From Xanthomonas cannabis pv. cannabis (lineage in GTDB: Bacteria; Pseudomonadota; Gammaproteobacteria; Xanthomonadales; Xanthomonadaceae): a stretch of DNA of 64,000 nucleotides. The notes below the pieces were generated by a model that was given only the letters and a program-made list of their open reading frames with translations, searched no databases and was not told the origin of the DNA. A program made the translations under genes and the position numbers. The stretch lies in contig NZ_JSZE01000024.1 in assembly GCF_000802365.1 (NCBI RefSeq), positions 1-64,000 of the forward strand. Direction: 5' to 3'. The stretch's first letter is position 1. Each line of letters starts with the position of its first letter. Positions 32,425 through 42,419 of the stretch are shown here, one piece after another.

Positions 32425-34827
32425 ATGACCATCAACGCGTTGCTGTGTGCACTGTGCCTGGCCTGCAGCGCGCTGGTGCCGACCGTTGCGCGCGCAGCGC
32501 CCTTGCCCCGCCAGACCACCATGACAGTTGCCGGTCTCGAACAGCCGGCGCAGATTCGCGTTGATCGTTGGGGCGTGGCGCATCTGTATGCGAAGACCGA
32601 CAACGACGCGTTCTTCGTACAGGGCTTCAACGTGGCGCGCGACCGGCTGTTCCAGCTGGATCTGCTGCGTCGCAAGGGCCTGGGTCGGCTGTCCGATGCC
32701 TTCGGGCCGGCGTACGTCGAACAGGACCGCGCCGCGCGGCTGTTCCTCTACCGCGGCGACATGGCGCGCGAATGGGACAGCTACGGGCCCGACGCCCGGC
32801 GCGATGTCGGCCGCTTCGTGGCCGGCATCAACGCCTATATCGCGTGGCTGGACGGCCACCCGCAGGCGCTGCCCTACGAATTCGGCAAGCTGGGGTACCG
32901 CCCGCAACGCTGGGCGCCGGAGGATGTGCTGCGCATCCGCACCACCGGCCTGAGCCGCAACGTCAAGAGCGAAGTTGCGCGCGCCAATGTGGCCTGCAAG
33001 GCCTCACTGGCGGTCGATGCGGTGCGCCTGACATTGCAGCCGGCCTGGACCACCGCGTTGCCGGATGGCCTGCACCCCTGCCTGCCGAAAGACGTGCTGA
33101 AGGTCTACGAGCTCGCAACGCAAAGCCCGAAGCTGAGCGCCGACACGCCGCTTGCGGCAATTGCCGCAAGGCCTTCGACCATTGGTGAAGAAGCTTCCGC
33201 CGAAGGCAGCAACAACTGGGTCATCGCGCCGCAAAAATCCGCCACCGGCCATGCGGTGCTGGCGGACGACCCGCATCGGGCCTACAGCGTGCCCAGCCTG
33301 CGCTACTTCGTGCATCTCTCCAGCCCCGGCCTGGACATCATCGGTGCCGGCGAGCCCACCGCGCCCGGCATTGCGATCGGGCATAACCGCACCAGCGCGT
33401 TCGGCCTGACCATCTTCAATATCGACCAGGAAGATCTGTACGTCTATCGGTTGCGCCCCGACGACAACGCGGCGTACTGGTACCAGGGCCAGTGGGAGCC
33501 GCTGCGTACCGAGCACGAACGGATTGCCGTGCGTGGCGCAGCCCCGGTGACGGTGGCGCTGCAATTCACCCGGCATGGGCCGGTGATCTATACCGATGCC
33601 GAAAGACATCTGGCGTACGCGCTGCGGTCGGTATGGAGCCAGCCCGGCGCCGCGCCGTACCTGGGTTCGCTGCGTTATCTGCGCAGCGCCTCGTTTGCGC
33701 AATTCAAGGCCGCGCTCGCGCACTGGGGCGCGCCGTCGGTCAATCAGGTCTACGCAGATGTCGAAGGACACATCGGTTGGGCCACTGCGGGCATGACGCC
33801 GCGCCGCGATCACGGCGATGGCTTGCTGCCGGTGCCTGGCGATGGGCGGTATGAGTGGAACGGTTTCTGGAACAACGACGCGCTGCCCTCGTCACAAAAT
33901 CCCAAAACCGGCTTCATCACCACCTCCAACGAGATGAACCTGCCTAAGGACTACCCTGTTGCGCAGCGCAAACTCGGCTTCGAGTGGGCCAACGACGCAC
34001 GTCATGCGCGCATCACCCAGGTGCTCTCGCAGCTGCCCAAGGTGACCTTGGAGGATTCGGAAAAATTGCAGAACGACCAGGTCTCGTTGCCGGCGCAGCG
34101 CCTGGTCGCGCTGCTGAAGCCGCTGCAGTCGCAGGACCCTGCAACAAGCGCCGCACTCGCGTTGCTGCGCCCATGGAATGGCGAGGTCAGCGCAGCGTCT
34201 GCTGCCGCAGCGCTGGAAGAGGTCTGGTTCAGCCGCTACCTCGGCGATGCCTACAAGGCGCTGCGACTACGCCCGTCAGAAGCCGCCAGCTTCGGCGCGC
34301 CCGATGCCGCGGCCATGCTGGATGCGCTTTAGCATCCCGGCGCCGCGTTCGGTGCCACGCCTGCAGCGCGCCGCGACCAGCTGCTGCTGGAGTCGTTGCG
34401 CAGCGCGTACCAGGCATTGGTCGCACTGCAGGGCCCCGATCCCAGCCAATGGCAATGGGGAACATTGCACACCAACAAGGTTTCGCATGCGATGAGCGCC
34501 GTGGCCGGCGCCGACCGTACGCTGCTCGATGTCGGCCCGTTCGCCAAGGGCGGCAGCCCGTATACGCCCAATCAATCCAGCTACGACCCGGTCGATTTCC
34601 GCCAGACCATCGGCCCTTCTGCACGCCTGATCATCGACCTGGGCAACTGGGACAACTCAAGAGCCATGAACTACCCCGGCCAGTCCGGCGACCCGGCCAG
34701 CCCGCATTACCGCGACCTTGCACCGCTGTGGCTGCAGGGCCGCTACTTTCCGCTGCTGTACACGCGCGCTGCGGTGGATGCGGCAACCGAACAGGTCTTC
34801 GATCTGGTGCCGGCGCAGGCGCGTTGA
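32425..34827 (+). pseudogene. Penicillin acylase-family gene broken by an in-frame TAG
   Basis: From the ATG at 32425 the frame encodes a signal peptide (about 1-25), the alpha segment, and the beta segment starting at the N-terminal nucleophile Ser262 (EGSNNWVIA, codon 33208-33210). At 34330-34332 the frame hits TAG (codon 636), then stays open to 34827 and reads family-like sequence: LLLESLRSAYQALVALQG, QWQWGTLHTNKVSHAM, NYPGQSGDPASPHY. Read through, the product would be 800 residues, the usual Ntn-hydrolase acylase length. A one-base change (for example from GAG) explains the break. Substrates of intact relatives include beta-lactam side chains and acyl-homoserine lactones; none can be assigned here. 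Confidence 0.85.
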
Positions 34828-34984
34828 CGGTGTCGATCGGCGGATGTTGCGCAACACGCGTGGTGAAAACCGGATTGCGCTGTGAAGCAACGCTGCCGCG
34901 CTGCAGTGTCATGGCATGCAGCGCGGCCTCTTGCGCACGGTGCACAGCAAGCGCGCAAGGTGCGCGCGTGCTGTGCATTAGCGA

Positions 34985-35854
34985 TCACGCCCACGCCGTC
35001 GCTTCGCGCACGAAGTCTGCATAGCTGCGCAGCGGGCGCCCCAACATGGCCTGCAATGTTTCAACCGTGCCCTCGGCCGCGTGCATGCCAAAGCGCTGGA
35101 TGCCGGCCATCATCAGGCGCATGTCATAGGCCAGCCAGGACGGACCGTAGCTAGCCAATTGCGCTTCGAAGGCCGCTACGTCATCGCCGGCGTAGGCGAT
35201 CTCACGGCCGAGCGCTGCGCTCCACACCCTGGCAGCATCCGCGCCGGTCAGCGCCTGCGGGCCAACCAGGTCGAGCGTCACACGCGGCAGCGGGCCGTCT
35301 GCGCGGTCGCGGCGCAGCAGTTCGATCACGGCGATCTCGGCAATGTCGCGTGCATCGATCATGGCGATGCCCTTCGCGCCGATCGGCATCGGGTAAACGC
35401 CGTAGTCGGTGATCGTCTGCTGCACCATGCCTTCGTTTTGCATGAAGTACGCCGGACGCAGGATGGTTGCGGGGATGTCCAGGCGTTCGATCATGCGTTC
35501 GACGCTGTGCTTGCCGGTGAAGTGCGGCACGTTGGTGAACTTGTCGGCGTGGATCACCGACAGATAGACGATGCGTTCGATGCCCGCTTCCTTGGCCAGG
35601 TTCAAGGCGATCAGTGCCTGCGTCACTTCGTCGGGGGTGACCGCATTCAACAGGAACAGGGTGCGCGCCGATGCCAGTGCCGCGCGCATCGACGCGACGT
35701 CGGTGAGGTCTGCCACCACTTCGGTGACACCTGCCGGGAAGGAGCGCTTGCCCCGTTGGCGAACCAGCGCTGTGACCTGTGCGCCGGCATCGGCCAGGCC
35801 TTGGGTGACGAGGGAACCGACAGTGCCGGTGGCACCGGTGACGAGAATGCTCAT
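34985..35854 (-). CDS. NmrA/SDR-like NAD(P)-binding oxidoreductase
   Basis: 289 residues, atypical short-chain dehydrogenase. The nucleotide motif is GATGTVGS (7-14), and the NmrA-type blocks VYLSVIHADK, GKHSVERMIE, ILRPAYFMQNE and the mid-domain DARDIAEIA follow. The usual active-site Tyr-x3-Lys is absent, so it may sense NADP or act on quinones like NmrA/HSCARG-type or QorB-like proteins. A LysR regulator gene is divergent about 170 bases away, which makes this its likely target. Confidence 0.85.
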   Translation of the reverse strand: MSILVTGATGTVGSLVTQGLADAGAQVTALVRQRGKRSFPAGVTEVVADLTDVASMRAALASARTLFLLNAVTPDEVTQALIALNLAKEAGIERIVYLSVIHADKFTNVPHFTGKHSVERMIERLDIPATILRPAYFMQNEGMVQQTITDYGVYPMPIGAKGIAMIDARDIAEIAVIELLRRDRADGPLPRVTLDLVGPQALTGADAARVWSAALGREIAYAGDDVAAFEAQLASYGPSWLAYDMRLMMAGIQRFGMHAAEGTVETLQAMLGRPLRSYADFVREATAWA

Positions 35855-36027
35855 GGTGAATCTCCTGGTGTGATGTGAGAAATGACGGGGTCAGCGCGAC
35901 TGGCCGGCGGGAGGAGTGGTGCGCGTTGCGGTGTGGCCGGTGCGTCGCGGTAGGGAAACCATATGCCGTTGCACCGACAGTACGAAGACGCCAAGATGTG
36001 GACGACCCGTCTCAAATGTGGAACACC

Positions 36028-36903
36028 ATGGATCTCAATGCCCTGATCGATTTCGCGCTGGTCGCTGCCAACCAGGGCCTGGGCAAGGCCAGTCGCGCCA
36101 GTGGCCGCTCCAAGGCGACGTTGTCGCGACGCATTGCCGAGCTGGAAGAGCACCTGGGCGTGCGGCTGGTGGAGCGCAGCCCGCGCGGCCTCAAGCTCAC
36201 CGAAGCGGGGCAACTGCTGATGGACCGTACCGAAGTGCCGCTGAGCGAGGTGGCCGAGGCCATGGCCGCCGCGCGCGAGGGCCTTTCTGTGCCGCGCGGG
36301 CGTCTGCGCGTGGCAGCACCGGCGCTGTTCTCGCAGCTGGCGATGGGCCGTATCGGCGCGGAGTTCTGCGCGGCCTATCCGGAGATCGTGCTTGAGGTAG
36401 TGGCGGAAGATCGAACCGTCGATCTGGTGGAAGAACAGTACGATGTGGCCATCCGGATCAACCCAAGCCCGGACAGCAGCCTGGTTGGTCGCTGCTTTGC
36501 CAAGGATCGCCTGGTGGTCGTGGCCGCGCCCGGCATCGCCATGCCTACCAGCAGCACGATCACACCCGTTGCCGCTGTCGTGATGTCGAGCTTCCAGCCG
36601 ACTACATGGGCTCTCGATGACGGGCGCCTGGTCCTGGAGCCCATTCCAAGGCTGCGGTTTTCCTCATTCCTGATGATCCGCGACGCGGCAATTGCAGCTG
36701 GTGGTGTGGCGTTGATTCCGCAGTCGATTGCATGGAACCAACTTGCGCGTGGCGAACTGGTGCAATGGGGCACGATCTCCGGCGTGGAACCGGCGCTGTG
36801 GGTGTTGCACACCTCCAGGCGTCTTGCTGCACCCAAGGTTCGCGCCTTCGTGGATTTCATGTGCGACAGATATCCAGACGTATCGCTTGTGTTGAAGGGG
36901 TAG
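36028..36903 (+). CDS. LysR-family regulator, divergent from the NmrA-like gene
   Basis: 291 residues from the ATG at 36028; an ATG at 36016 adds four residues. The N-terminal winged helix is clear (ALVAANQGLGKASRASGRSKATLSRRIAELEEHLGVRLVERSPRGLKLTEAG in successive short blocks, about 6-58). The effector domain follows (RLRVAAPALFSQL, VLEVVAEDRTVDLVEEQYDVAIRI). By placement it probably controls the divergent oxidoreductase gene. Its C-terminal part has lower GC than its neighbours. Confidence 0.9.
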   Translation: MDLNALIDFALVAANQGLGKASRASGRSKATLSRRIAELEEHLGVRLVERSPRGLKLTEAGQLLMDRTEVPLSEVAEAMAAAREGLSVPRGRLRVAAPALFSQLAMGRIGAEFCAAYPEIVLEVVAEDRTVDLVEEQYDVAIRINPSPDSSLVGRCFAKDRLVVVAAPGIAMPTSSTITPVAAVVMSSFQPTTWALDDGRLVLEPIPRLRFSSFLMIRDAAIAAGGVALIPQSIAWNQLARGELVQWGTISGVEPALWVLHTSRRLAAPKVRAFVDFMCDRYPDVSLVLKG

Positions 36904-36988
36904 CGATGGCGCCATCGCTCGCAGGAACGCGCACCTTTGCAGTGGCGGCGCTGGACGAAAATTTCTGAAGCGTTGCCGCCACTGAACT

Positions 36989-37885
36989 TCAGACAGCGCC
37001 GCCGAAGCGCTCCATCAACAGATCGGTCAAGACACGGATCTTGCGCGCAGGGTGAGCGGCTGGCGCTCGAACGACATACAGGCCGGCCTCCGGAGGTGGA
37101 TATCTGGTCATGACACGGACAAGTGCACCGGAGGCAAGGTGATCGGCGATGAGAAAGTCCGGCAGTGCCGCAATGCCGAGGCCGGCAAGCGCAGCGGAGG
37201 CAATCGCGGTGCCGTTGTCGGCCTTGAAGCGACCGCGTGGATGCAGCGTCACCATCTTGTCGCCGTCCATCAACCGCCAGCTTTCCGTACCCTGCAACAA
37301 TGCCTCATGCGTCAGCAGTGCCGCAGGTGTGTCGGGTTCCCCGTGTTTGCGCAGGTAGTCGGGCGTGGCCACCAGGCTGCCACGCATTGGCGCCACGCGA
37401 CGTGCAACCAGGTTTGAATCGGCGAGATATCCGAGCCGGATTGCGCAATCGAAGCCTTCGGCGACGATGTCGATAAAGCGATCGCTGTAGCAGGCATGCA
37501 CCTGCAGCGCTGGATGCCGACTGGCCAGTTCGGCGAGCACGGGGGCCAAATGCGTGGGGCCGAACGTCAGCGGCGCCGCAATCCGCAGGCGGCCACGCAG
37601 ATCGCCGGCAGGCAGGATGGTCTCGCGTGCGGCATCCATCTCGGCGCACATGCGCGCGGCGTGCTCTCGAAATGTCGCGCCTGCCTCGGTGACGGCCGCG
37701 CCGCGGGTGGTGCGTGCGAGCAGCTGTATCCCCAGTTCTCGCTCGAGCCGGATCAGACGACGGCTGACGATGGATTTGGCAAGGCCCAGGCGCCTGGCCG
37801 CTGGCGACACTCCGCCTGCGTCGGCTACCTCGACGAAGGTTCGCAGGTCCTCGAATTCCATGTGGCGTTCCGGTTTATGCGACAC
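36989..37885 (-). CDS. LysR-family regulator, divergent from doxX-pirin
   Basis: 298 residues; a second ATG at codon 9 (MEFEDLRTF, base 37861) gives the more usual start. Helix-turn-helix at about 20-45 (GGVSPAARRLGLAKSIVSRRLIRLE), effector domain from about 95 (GRLRIAAPLTFGPTHLAPVL). It is divergent from the doxX-pirin pair, its likely target. It converges with the other LysR gene 85 bases away, so two regulators lie tail to tail between their targets. Confidence 0.9.
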   Translation of the reverse strand: MSHKPERHMEFEDLRTFVEVADAGGVSPAARRLGLAKSIVSRRLIRLERELGIQLLARTTRGAAVTEAGATFREHAARMCAEMDAARETILPAGDLRGRLRIAAPLTFGPTHLAPVLAELASRHPALQVHACYSDRFIDIVAEGFDCAIRLGYLADSNLVARRVAPMRGSLVATPDYLRKHGEPDTPAALLTHEALLQGTESWRLMDGDKMVTLHPRGRFKADNGTAIASAALAGLGIAALPDFLIADHLASGALVRVMTRYPPPEAGLYVVRAPAAHPARKIRVLTDLLMERFGGAV

Positions 37886-38052
37886 GGCATGTCGCTTGAC
37901 GCGGCTAGCTTAGCGGCAATGGGGACGCCACAGTTTGCTCAGGGGCGAACGCACGGCCAGCGTTTCACCGAGCGGAACGCTCTGATCTCACTTCGTCCGG
38001 CACACGCCGGCCAATCACCAAGCGCAGCCCATCTTTTCTGGAGCAACATCTC

Positions 38053-38463
38053 ATGCCTACATCCTCCCTATCCAAGCAAGCCACATCCGGGCGTGTCATT
38101 CACGGTCTGTCCTGGACCTTGCGGCTCTTCGCCGCCGTGGCGTTCTTCGCTGCCGGTGCTGCCAAGCTGGCAGGTGTTCCGATGATGGTCGAAGTGTTCG
38201 ATCACATCGGTCTGGGCCAGTGGTTTCGCATCGTCACCGGTGCGATCGAAATCATCGGCGCCATCGCGTTGCTGTTGCCGACGACATTCGCTTTCAGCGC
38301 TGTAGTGCTTGCGGCCATGATGTTCGTCGCGACCGGCGTGCACCTGTTCGTCATCGGCGGTAGCCCGGTGCCGGCCATCTTCCTGATGGTGGTGACCGCG
38401 ACGATCGCCTGGTTGAATCGCGCACGCGTCACGGCCGCGCTGCGCACAGTGCGCTCGGCCTGA
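38053..38463 (+). CDS. DoxX-family membrane protein
   Basis: 136 residues with four hydrophobic helices (about 22-40, 55-75, 78-97 and 103-122), typical of the short DoxX family. Blocks such as FFAAGAAKLAG and GAIEIIGAIALLLP are characteristic. DoxX proteins act in redox or detoxification settings at the inner membrane, usually with quinone or thiol partners. The pirin gene follows after 13 bases, so the two form an operon controlled by the divergent LysR gene. Confidence 0.88.
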   Translation: MPTSSLSKQATSGRVIHGLSWTLRLFAAVAFFAAGAAKLAGVPMMVEVFDHIGLGQWFRIVTGAIEIIGAIALLLPTTFAFSAVVLAAMMFVATGVHLFVIGGSPVPAIFLMVVTATIAWLNRARVTAALRTVRSA

Positions 38464-38476
38464 TCAGGAGCGCGCC

Positions 38477-39403
38477 ATGAAGACGCTTTCGCTGCCGATC
38501 TCTTCCCCGCTGGCTTCTCTTGCGTCGCCGCCGCTCCGTGCGATCACCCACCGGACGCGCGGCAATGGCGCCGGTGGGCCCATCACGCGACTCATGAGCC
38601 CCTCCGACCTTGGGCAAGCCCTGAAACCGTTCGTCTTCCTCGATATCTTCGATGCGCAAGGGCCCATCATCCATACGATGTCCGACATGCCGCTGCACCC
38701 GCATTCGGGGATCGCTACCGTCACGGTGTTTACCGAAGGCCGCATGCATTACCACGACCCCGCACGTGGTCGCGGCACCATCGGCTATGGCGGCGTGGAA
38801 TGGATGCGCGCCGGCCGTGGCGTGTGGCATGGCAAAGAGATGGCCCTACCAGCCGATGCTTCCTGCATCCAGGGCTTCCAACTATGGCTAGCACTGCCGG
38901 CAGCATTGGAACTGGCGGAGCCGCAGAGCCACTACATCCAAGCGCAGCACATGGCCAAGGTTGGGCCAGCGCATGTGGTGATCGGTCACTACGAGGGCGC
39001 ACAAAGTCCGGTCGATGCTCCCGACGGCATCAATTACTTATTGGTGACACTGAAGCCCGGCGAGCGCTGGACCTATAAACCGCCCGCCGGTCACCTGGTG
39101 GGGTGGTTGGCCGTTGCCAGCGGCACGCTCGATGCCGGCACACCGCTGCAGCGCGGCGACCTGGTGGTGTTTGCCGACGACGGCGCACCCATCGTGCTTG
39201 AAGCACGTGGCAGGGCTAGTGCCGTCTTCGTGCTTGGCTCGGCGATTCCACATCCGCACGCCTTGCACCTTGGCTATTACTCGGTGCACACCAACGCACG
39301 GGCCCTGGCCATCGGTGAAGAGCGCATCCGGGCGCTCGGAAAGAAAATGAAGGATGCAGGCGACAGAACCACGGCTTCCGGAACGATCCCGGTCTTCAGG
39401 TAA
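38477..39403 (+). CDS. Pirin-family protein
   Basis: 308 residues, bicupin. The metal-binding N-terminal cupin shows HPHSGIATVTVFTEG (about 74-88) and the later MHYHDP/GGVEWMRAGRGVWHGKEM region that supplies the His/Glu ligands. Pirins bind iron; some open the ring of quercetin, others regulate metabolism. AGGAG precedes the ATG. Coupling to doxX and a LysR regulator suggests a redox or quinone stress role, which is inference. Confidence 0.9.
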   Translation: MKTLSLPISSPLASLASPPLRAITHRTRGNGAGGPITRLMSPSDLGQALKPFVFLDIFDAQGPIIHTMSDMPLHPHSGIATVTVFTEGRMHYHDPARGRGTIGYGGVEWMRAGRGVWHGKEMALPADASCIQGFQLWLALPAALELAEPQSHYIQAQHMAKVGPAHVVIGHYEGAQSPVDAPDGINYLLVTLKPGERWTYKPPAGHLVGWLAVASGTLDAGTPLQRGDLVVFADDGAPIVLEARGRASAVFVLGSAIPHPHALHLGYYSVHTNARALAIGEERIRALGKKMKDAGDRTTASGTIPVFR

Positions 39404-39755
39404 ATGCGGGCATTTCCGCTCATACGCTGCGAAGCGCCGGTATCTCTCGCCGGCGAGTCACACGGCTACACGGGCGTGCACATCGCGATGCAGTTGACGA
39501 GCAACGGATGCCGGTACCCGATGCTGTCGCCGAAGTTGGGCCAGGCGCTTTGCGTTGATGCTGGTACCACCGCTTGAGCGACGCGGTGGCCTGCTGTTCA
39601 ACAACATGGCCGAGGCATTCTCCGCTCGGCCGTTGCGTTCGGCCTAATCCGGCAGCCGCAGCCGCAGCCGCACCTCCGGCCCCCTGCCATCCGACCTATT
39701 GACGACAGCTGTAGTCACGGCTACGGTAGCGACAACTGTAGTCAGGGAGAGCGGC
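39404..39755. other. Spacer before blaI, containing its operator
   Basis: 352 bases without a convincing gene. The first 250 bases hold nothing I recognise; the last 60 contain the paired GACARCTGTAGTC operators listed separately. Confidence 0.5.
39704..39743. promoter_or_regulatory. Candidate BlaI operator: two direct copies of GACARCTGTAGTC
   Basis: GACAGCTGTAGTC (39704-39716) and GACAACTGTAGTC (39731-39743) are spaced 27 bases start to start, with a small palindrome GCTACGGTAGC (39720-39730) between them. BlaI/MecI repressors bind sites with a TACA/TGTA core; each copy has TGTAGTC and a GAC...GTC frame. They end 12 bases before the blaI ATG, so autoregulation is likely. Confidence 0.7.
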
Positions 39756-40142
39756 ATGCGCGGCAAGACCATCGGGGACCAGGAGCTGGCCCTGCTGCAA
39801 CACATCGAAGAACAGCGGCATGCCAGCGTGGGCGAAGTGGCGGCCGCCTTCGGCGAGCCGCGCGGGCTTGCCCGCTCCACGGTGCTGACCATGATGGAGC
39901 GCCTGCGCACCAAGGGCTTTCTGCGCCGCAAGCAGGTAGACGGCATGTACCGCTACAGCGCCACCGCCGGCCAGGACGATGTGGTGCGCGGTGCGGTGGG
40001 TCAGTTTGTGGAAAAGACCCTGCAGGGCTCGGTGTCGCCGTTCGTGGCGTGGATGTCGCAGCGCGTCGACGTCAGCGACACCGAACTGGCCGAACTCGAA
40101 GCGTTGGTCGCCAAGCTGCAATCGCAGCGCAAGGAGGATTGA
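39756..40142 (+). CDS. blaI: BlaI/MecI/CopY-family repressor
   Basis: 128 residues from the ATG at 39756, chosen for the AGGGAGA site; an upstream ATG at 39699 would read through the operator. Winged helix: GDQELALLQHIEEQRHASVGEV, LARSTVLTMMERLRTKGFLRRK, and the dimerisation helices to the end. In the Bla system the sensor peptidase cleaves this repressor after antibiotic binding. Here the partner M56 gene begins three bases after the stop, as in other BlaI-BlaR pairs. Confidence 0.9.
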   Translation: MRGKTIGDQELALLQHIEEQRHASVGEVAAAFGEPRGLARSTVLTMMERLRTKGFLRRKQVDGMYRYSATAGQDDVVRGAVGQFVEKTLQGSVSPFVAWMSQRVDVSDTELAELEALVAKLQSQRKED

Positions 40143-40145
40143 GTC

Positions 40146-41873
40146 ATGTCGCCCCAGATCGAAGCGGTGTTATGGAAGCTTGGCGCCACCAGCATGCAGA
40201 CCGCGGTGCTGGTAGTGGTGGTGTGGGTCTTGTGCCGCAGCCTGCGACGCCTGCCGGCTGCGACCCAGGCCTGGCTGTGGTGGCTGGTGGGCGTGCAGGC
40301 GGTGGTGGGCCTGGTGTGGAGCAGCCCGGTGCAGTTGCCGGTGCTGCCGGCGCACACCGTGGCCACTGCAGTGGGCACCGCCGAGGCGGTGGCGCCGGCG
40401 GCAACCGCCGCCGCTGCGGCATCGACGGCGGCCACCGCCAGTGCCACCGCGCAGGCCATGCACCTCAGCACCTGGTCGCCCTGGGCGGCAGGGGTGTTTG
40501 CGCTGTGGCTGGCCGGCGTGCTGGTGGTTTCGGCCGGCACGGTGCGCGCCTATCGGCGTAGCCGCGCATTGGTGCGTGCGGCGACGCCTTGCACCGATAC
40601 CGCGCTGGTGCAGGCCTTGCACATGGCCGCCGAGGCGCATGGCTTGTCGCGCCCGCCCGCGTTGCGCTTGTCCTCGCAGATCGATTCGCCGCAGTTGATC
40701 GGCCCGTGGCAGCCGGTGTTGCTGCTTCCGGCCAAGCGCCTGGCGCAGATGCCCGACAACGACCTGGACATGGCGCTGACCCACGAGCTGATCCACCTGC
40801 GCCGCCGCGACCTGTGGTGGGGCTTGCTGCCGTCGCTGGCCCAGCACCTGTTCTTCTTCCATCCGCTGGTGCACCTGGCCGCGCGCGAGTACGCCATTGC
40901 CCGCGAAGCGGCCTGCGATGCCGCGGTGGTTGCCGGGCACCGGCATTGCCGCCATGACTATGGACGGTTGCTGCTGCAGTTTGGCGTGGCGCCGCGCCCG
41001 CTCGGTGGCGTGGCAAGTGCGTCGCCTTCGCTCCTGAGCTTGAAGCGCAGGCTGCTGCTGCTGCAGGACACCAGCGCCTTTCCGCGGCTGGCCGCCGCTA
41101 CCATCCTGGCCACGGTGGCCGTCTGCGGGGTGATGCCGCTGCGTCTGGTCGCCATGCCGGTGCCGGCGCCGTCCCCCGGCATGCGGCCGGTTGTGGTAAC
41201 GACCCCGGCAGCACCACGCGCTGCACGCGCACAGGTCAGCAGCGCTGCAGGCCCCGCGGATGCTGCAGCGCCGATGAGCGCGTTGCCTGCACCCGCGCTT
41301 CCGGCGGCGCCTGCGCACGCCGCTGCCCCTGCCGCGCACGGTGTCATCGCCGATGTGCTGGGCGCCGAGCCGCTCCACGACGAGGATGCAGATCCAACGC
41401 ATAGCGGCTGGAATCTCGACCTGGACCGCATCCGCCGCGATGCCACGCGCGACGCGCAGGCCGCGCTGCAAGATGCACTCGCTGCCAACGACCACGACCA
41501 GGAACTGCAACAGGACCAGATGCAGGCCGCGCAGGACGCATTACAGGACGCACGCGAACAATTGGCGGCGTTGGGCCCGGAACTGGCGCAGGCCAAACAG
41601 GACGCGCAACAGCAGGCGCGCGAAGCCGAGCAGCAGATCCGCGACATGGCCCAGCAGCATCGCCAGGCGCAATACGCGTACGCCGCTGCAGTGCGACAGG
41701 CGGCTGAGGTGTCCCGGCAGCAGGCCGAGATGGGCAAACAGGCCGCACGTCAGGCCCGCGCCGAGGCTGCGCGCGGGCAACGGGAAGCCGCGCAGGCGCA
41801 ACGCGAGATGGCGCAAGCACAGGCGGACGCCGAACAAGCGCAAGCAGAGGCAGAACAGGCGCAGAACAACTAG
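40146..41873 (+). CDS. M56 (BlaR1/MecR1-like) sensor peptidase with coiled-coil tail
   Basis: 575 residues. N-terminal membrane helices (about 12-25, 35-52, 108-130), then the zinc peptidase motif His213-Glu214-x-x-His217 (THELIHLRRRD) with the FHPLVHLAAREYAIAREAACDA glutamate region, and a further helix at about 315-335. There is no penicillin-binding sensor domain. Instead residues from about 425 form a Gln/Ala-rich coiled coil. It should sense something other than a beta-lactam acyl-enzyme, or work with another protein. It overlaps no neighbour but is coupled to blaI by a three-base gap. Confidence 0.88.
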   Translation: MSPQIEAVLWKLGATSMQTAVLVVVVWVLCRSLRRLPAATQAWLWWLVGVQAVVGLVWSSPVQLPVLPAHTVATAVGTAEAVAPAATAAAAASTAATASATAQAMHLSTWSPWAAGVFALWLAGVLVVSAGTVRAYRRSRALVRAATPCTDTALVQALHMAAEAHGLSRPPALRLSSQIDSPQLIGPWQPVLLLPAKRLAQMPDNDLDMALTHELIHLRRRDLWWGLLPSLAQHLFFFHPLVHLAAREYAIAREAACDAAVVAGHRHCRHDYGRLLLQFGVAPRPLGGVASASPSLLSLKRRLLLLQDTSAFPRLAAATILATVAVCGVMPLRLVAMPVPAPSPGMRPVVVTTPAAPRAARAQVSSAAGPADAAAPMSALPAPALPAAPAHAAAPAAHGVIADVLGAEPLHDEDADPTHSGWNLDLDRIRRDATRDAQAALQDALAANDHDQELQQDQMQAAQDALQDAREQLAALGPELAQAKQDAQQQAREAEQQIRDMAQQHRQAQYAYAAAVRQAAEVSRQQAEMGKQAARQARAEAARGQREAAQAQREMAQAQADAEQAQAEAEQAQNN

Positions 41874-42419
41874 CAGCCATGAACCTGGCCACCGCGCTCA
41901 CCGTCGGGCGGGTACGGCCGGTGACCGGGGTCGGCATGGACCAGGTGCCTGCTCCGGTTCCGGGCGCAGCCTGCTGAGCGCACCATCGCACCAGCTGACG
42001 GCCGCGCGCAGCGTCTTGCCGGCCGCTGCAGGTAGCGAGGCGACGCAGCGACCGAACATTAAAGAGCCAACCGTTGTGGGGTCGTTGCAGACCGCGCGTC
42101 ACCTCAGCACGGGTCTCTGGTAGCTCCACAGCGGCAACGCGTGGCGTGCAGCCTCACTCCAGTTCCGGCCGTACACGGCCGGCAGACAGGCGGCCGCAGT
42201 CAGCACGTCCTGACGCCAGGCACCCGCCGACGCAACGCGCTGGCTTCGCGTCGGGAACAGGCAGCACCCGCATCACCAAGGGCCCGCCACAGCCCGGCAC
42301 TCCTGCGTAGCGACGCCTGCAGCGTCGGCAACGCCGTGGCCGCGTGATCGCTGTTCCATCCGCCTGCGTGCCCTGCGCAGGCGGCACCCAACTCACTGTG
42401 CCTCTCGTGGAGATCTCAC
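41874..42419. other. GC-rich 546-bp spacer, no gene recognised
   Basis: It lies between the M56 gene and a secreted coiled-coil protein gene on the same strand. I find no convincing reading frame, terminator or repeat. A promoter for the downstream gene is expected in it, but no copy of the blaI operator motif is visible. Confidence 0.45.

Noticed and set aside
40170-41510. Large open frame antisense to the M56 sensor gene
   Set aside because: No family features; the sense strand has an intact HExxH peptidase and a coupled repressor.
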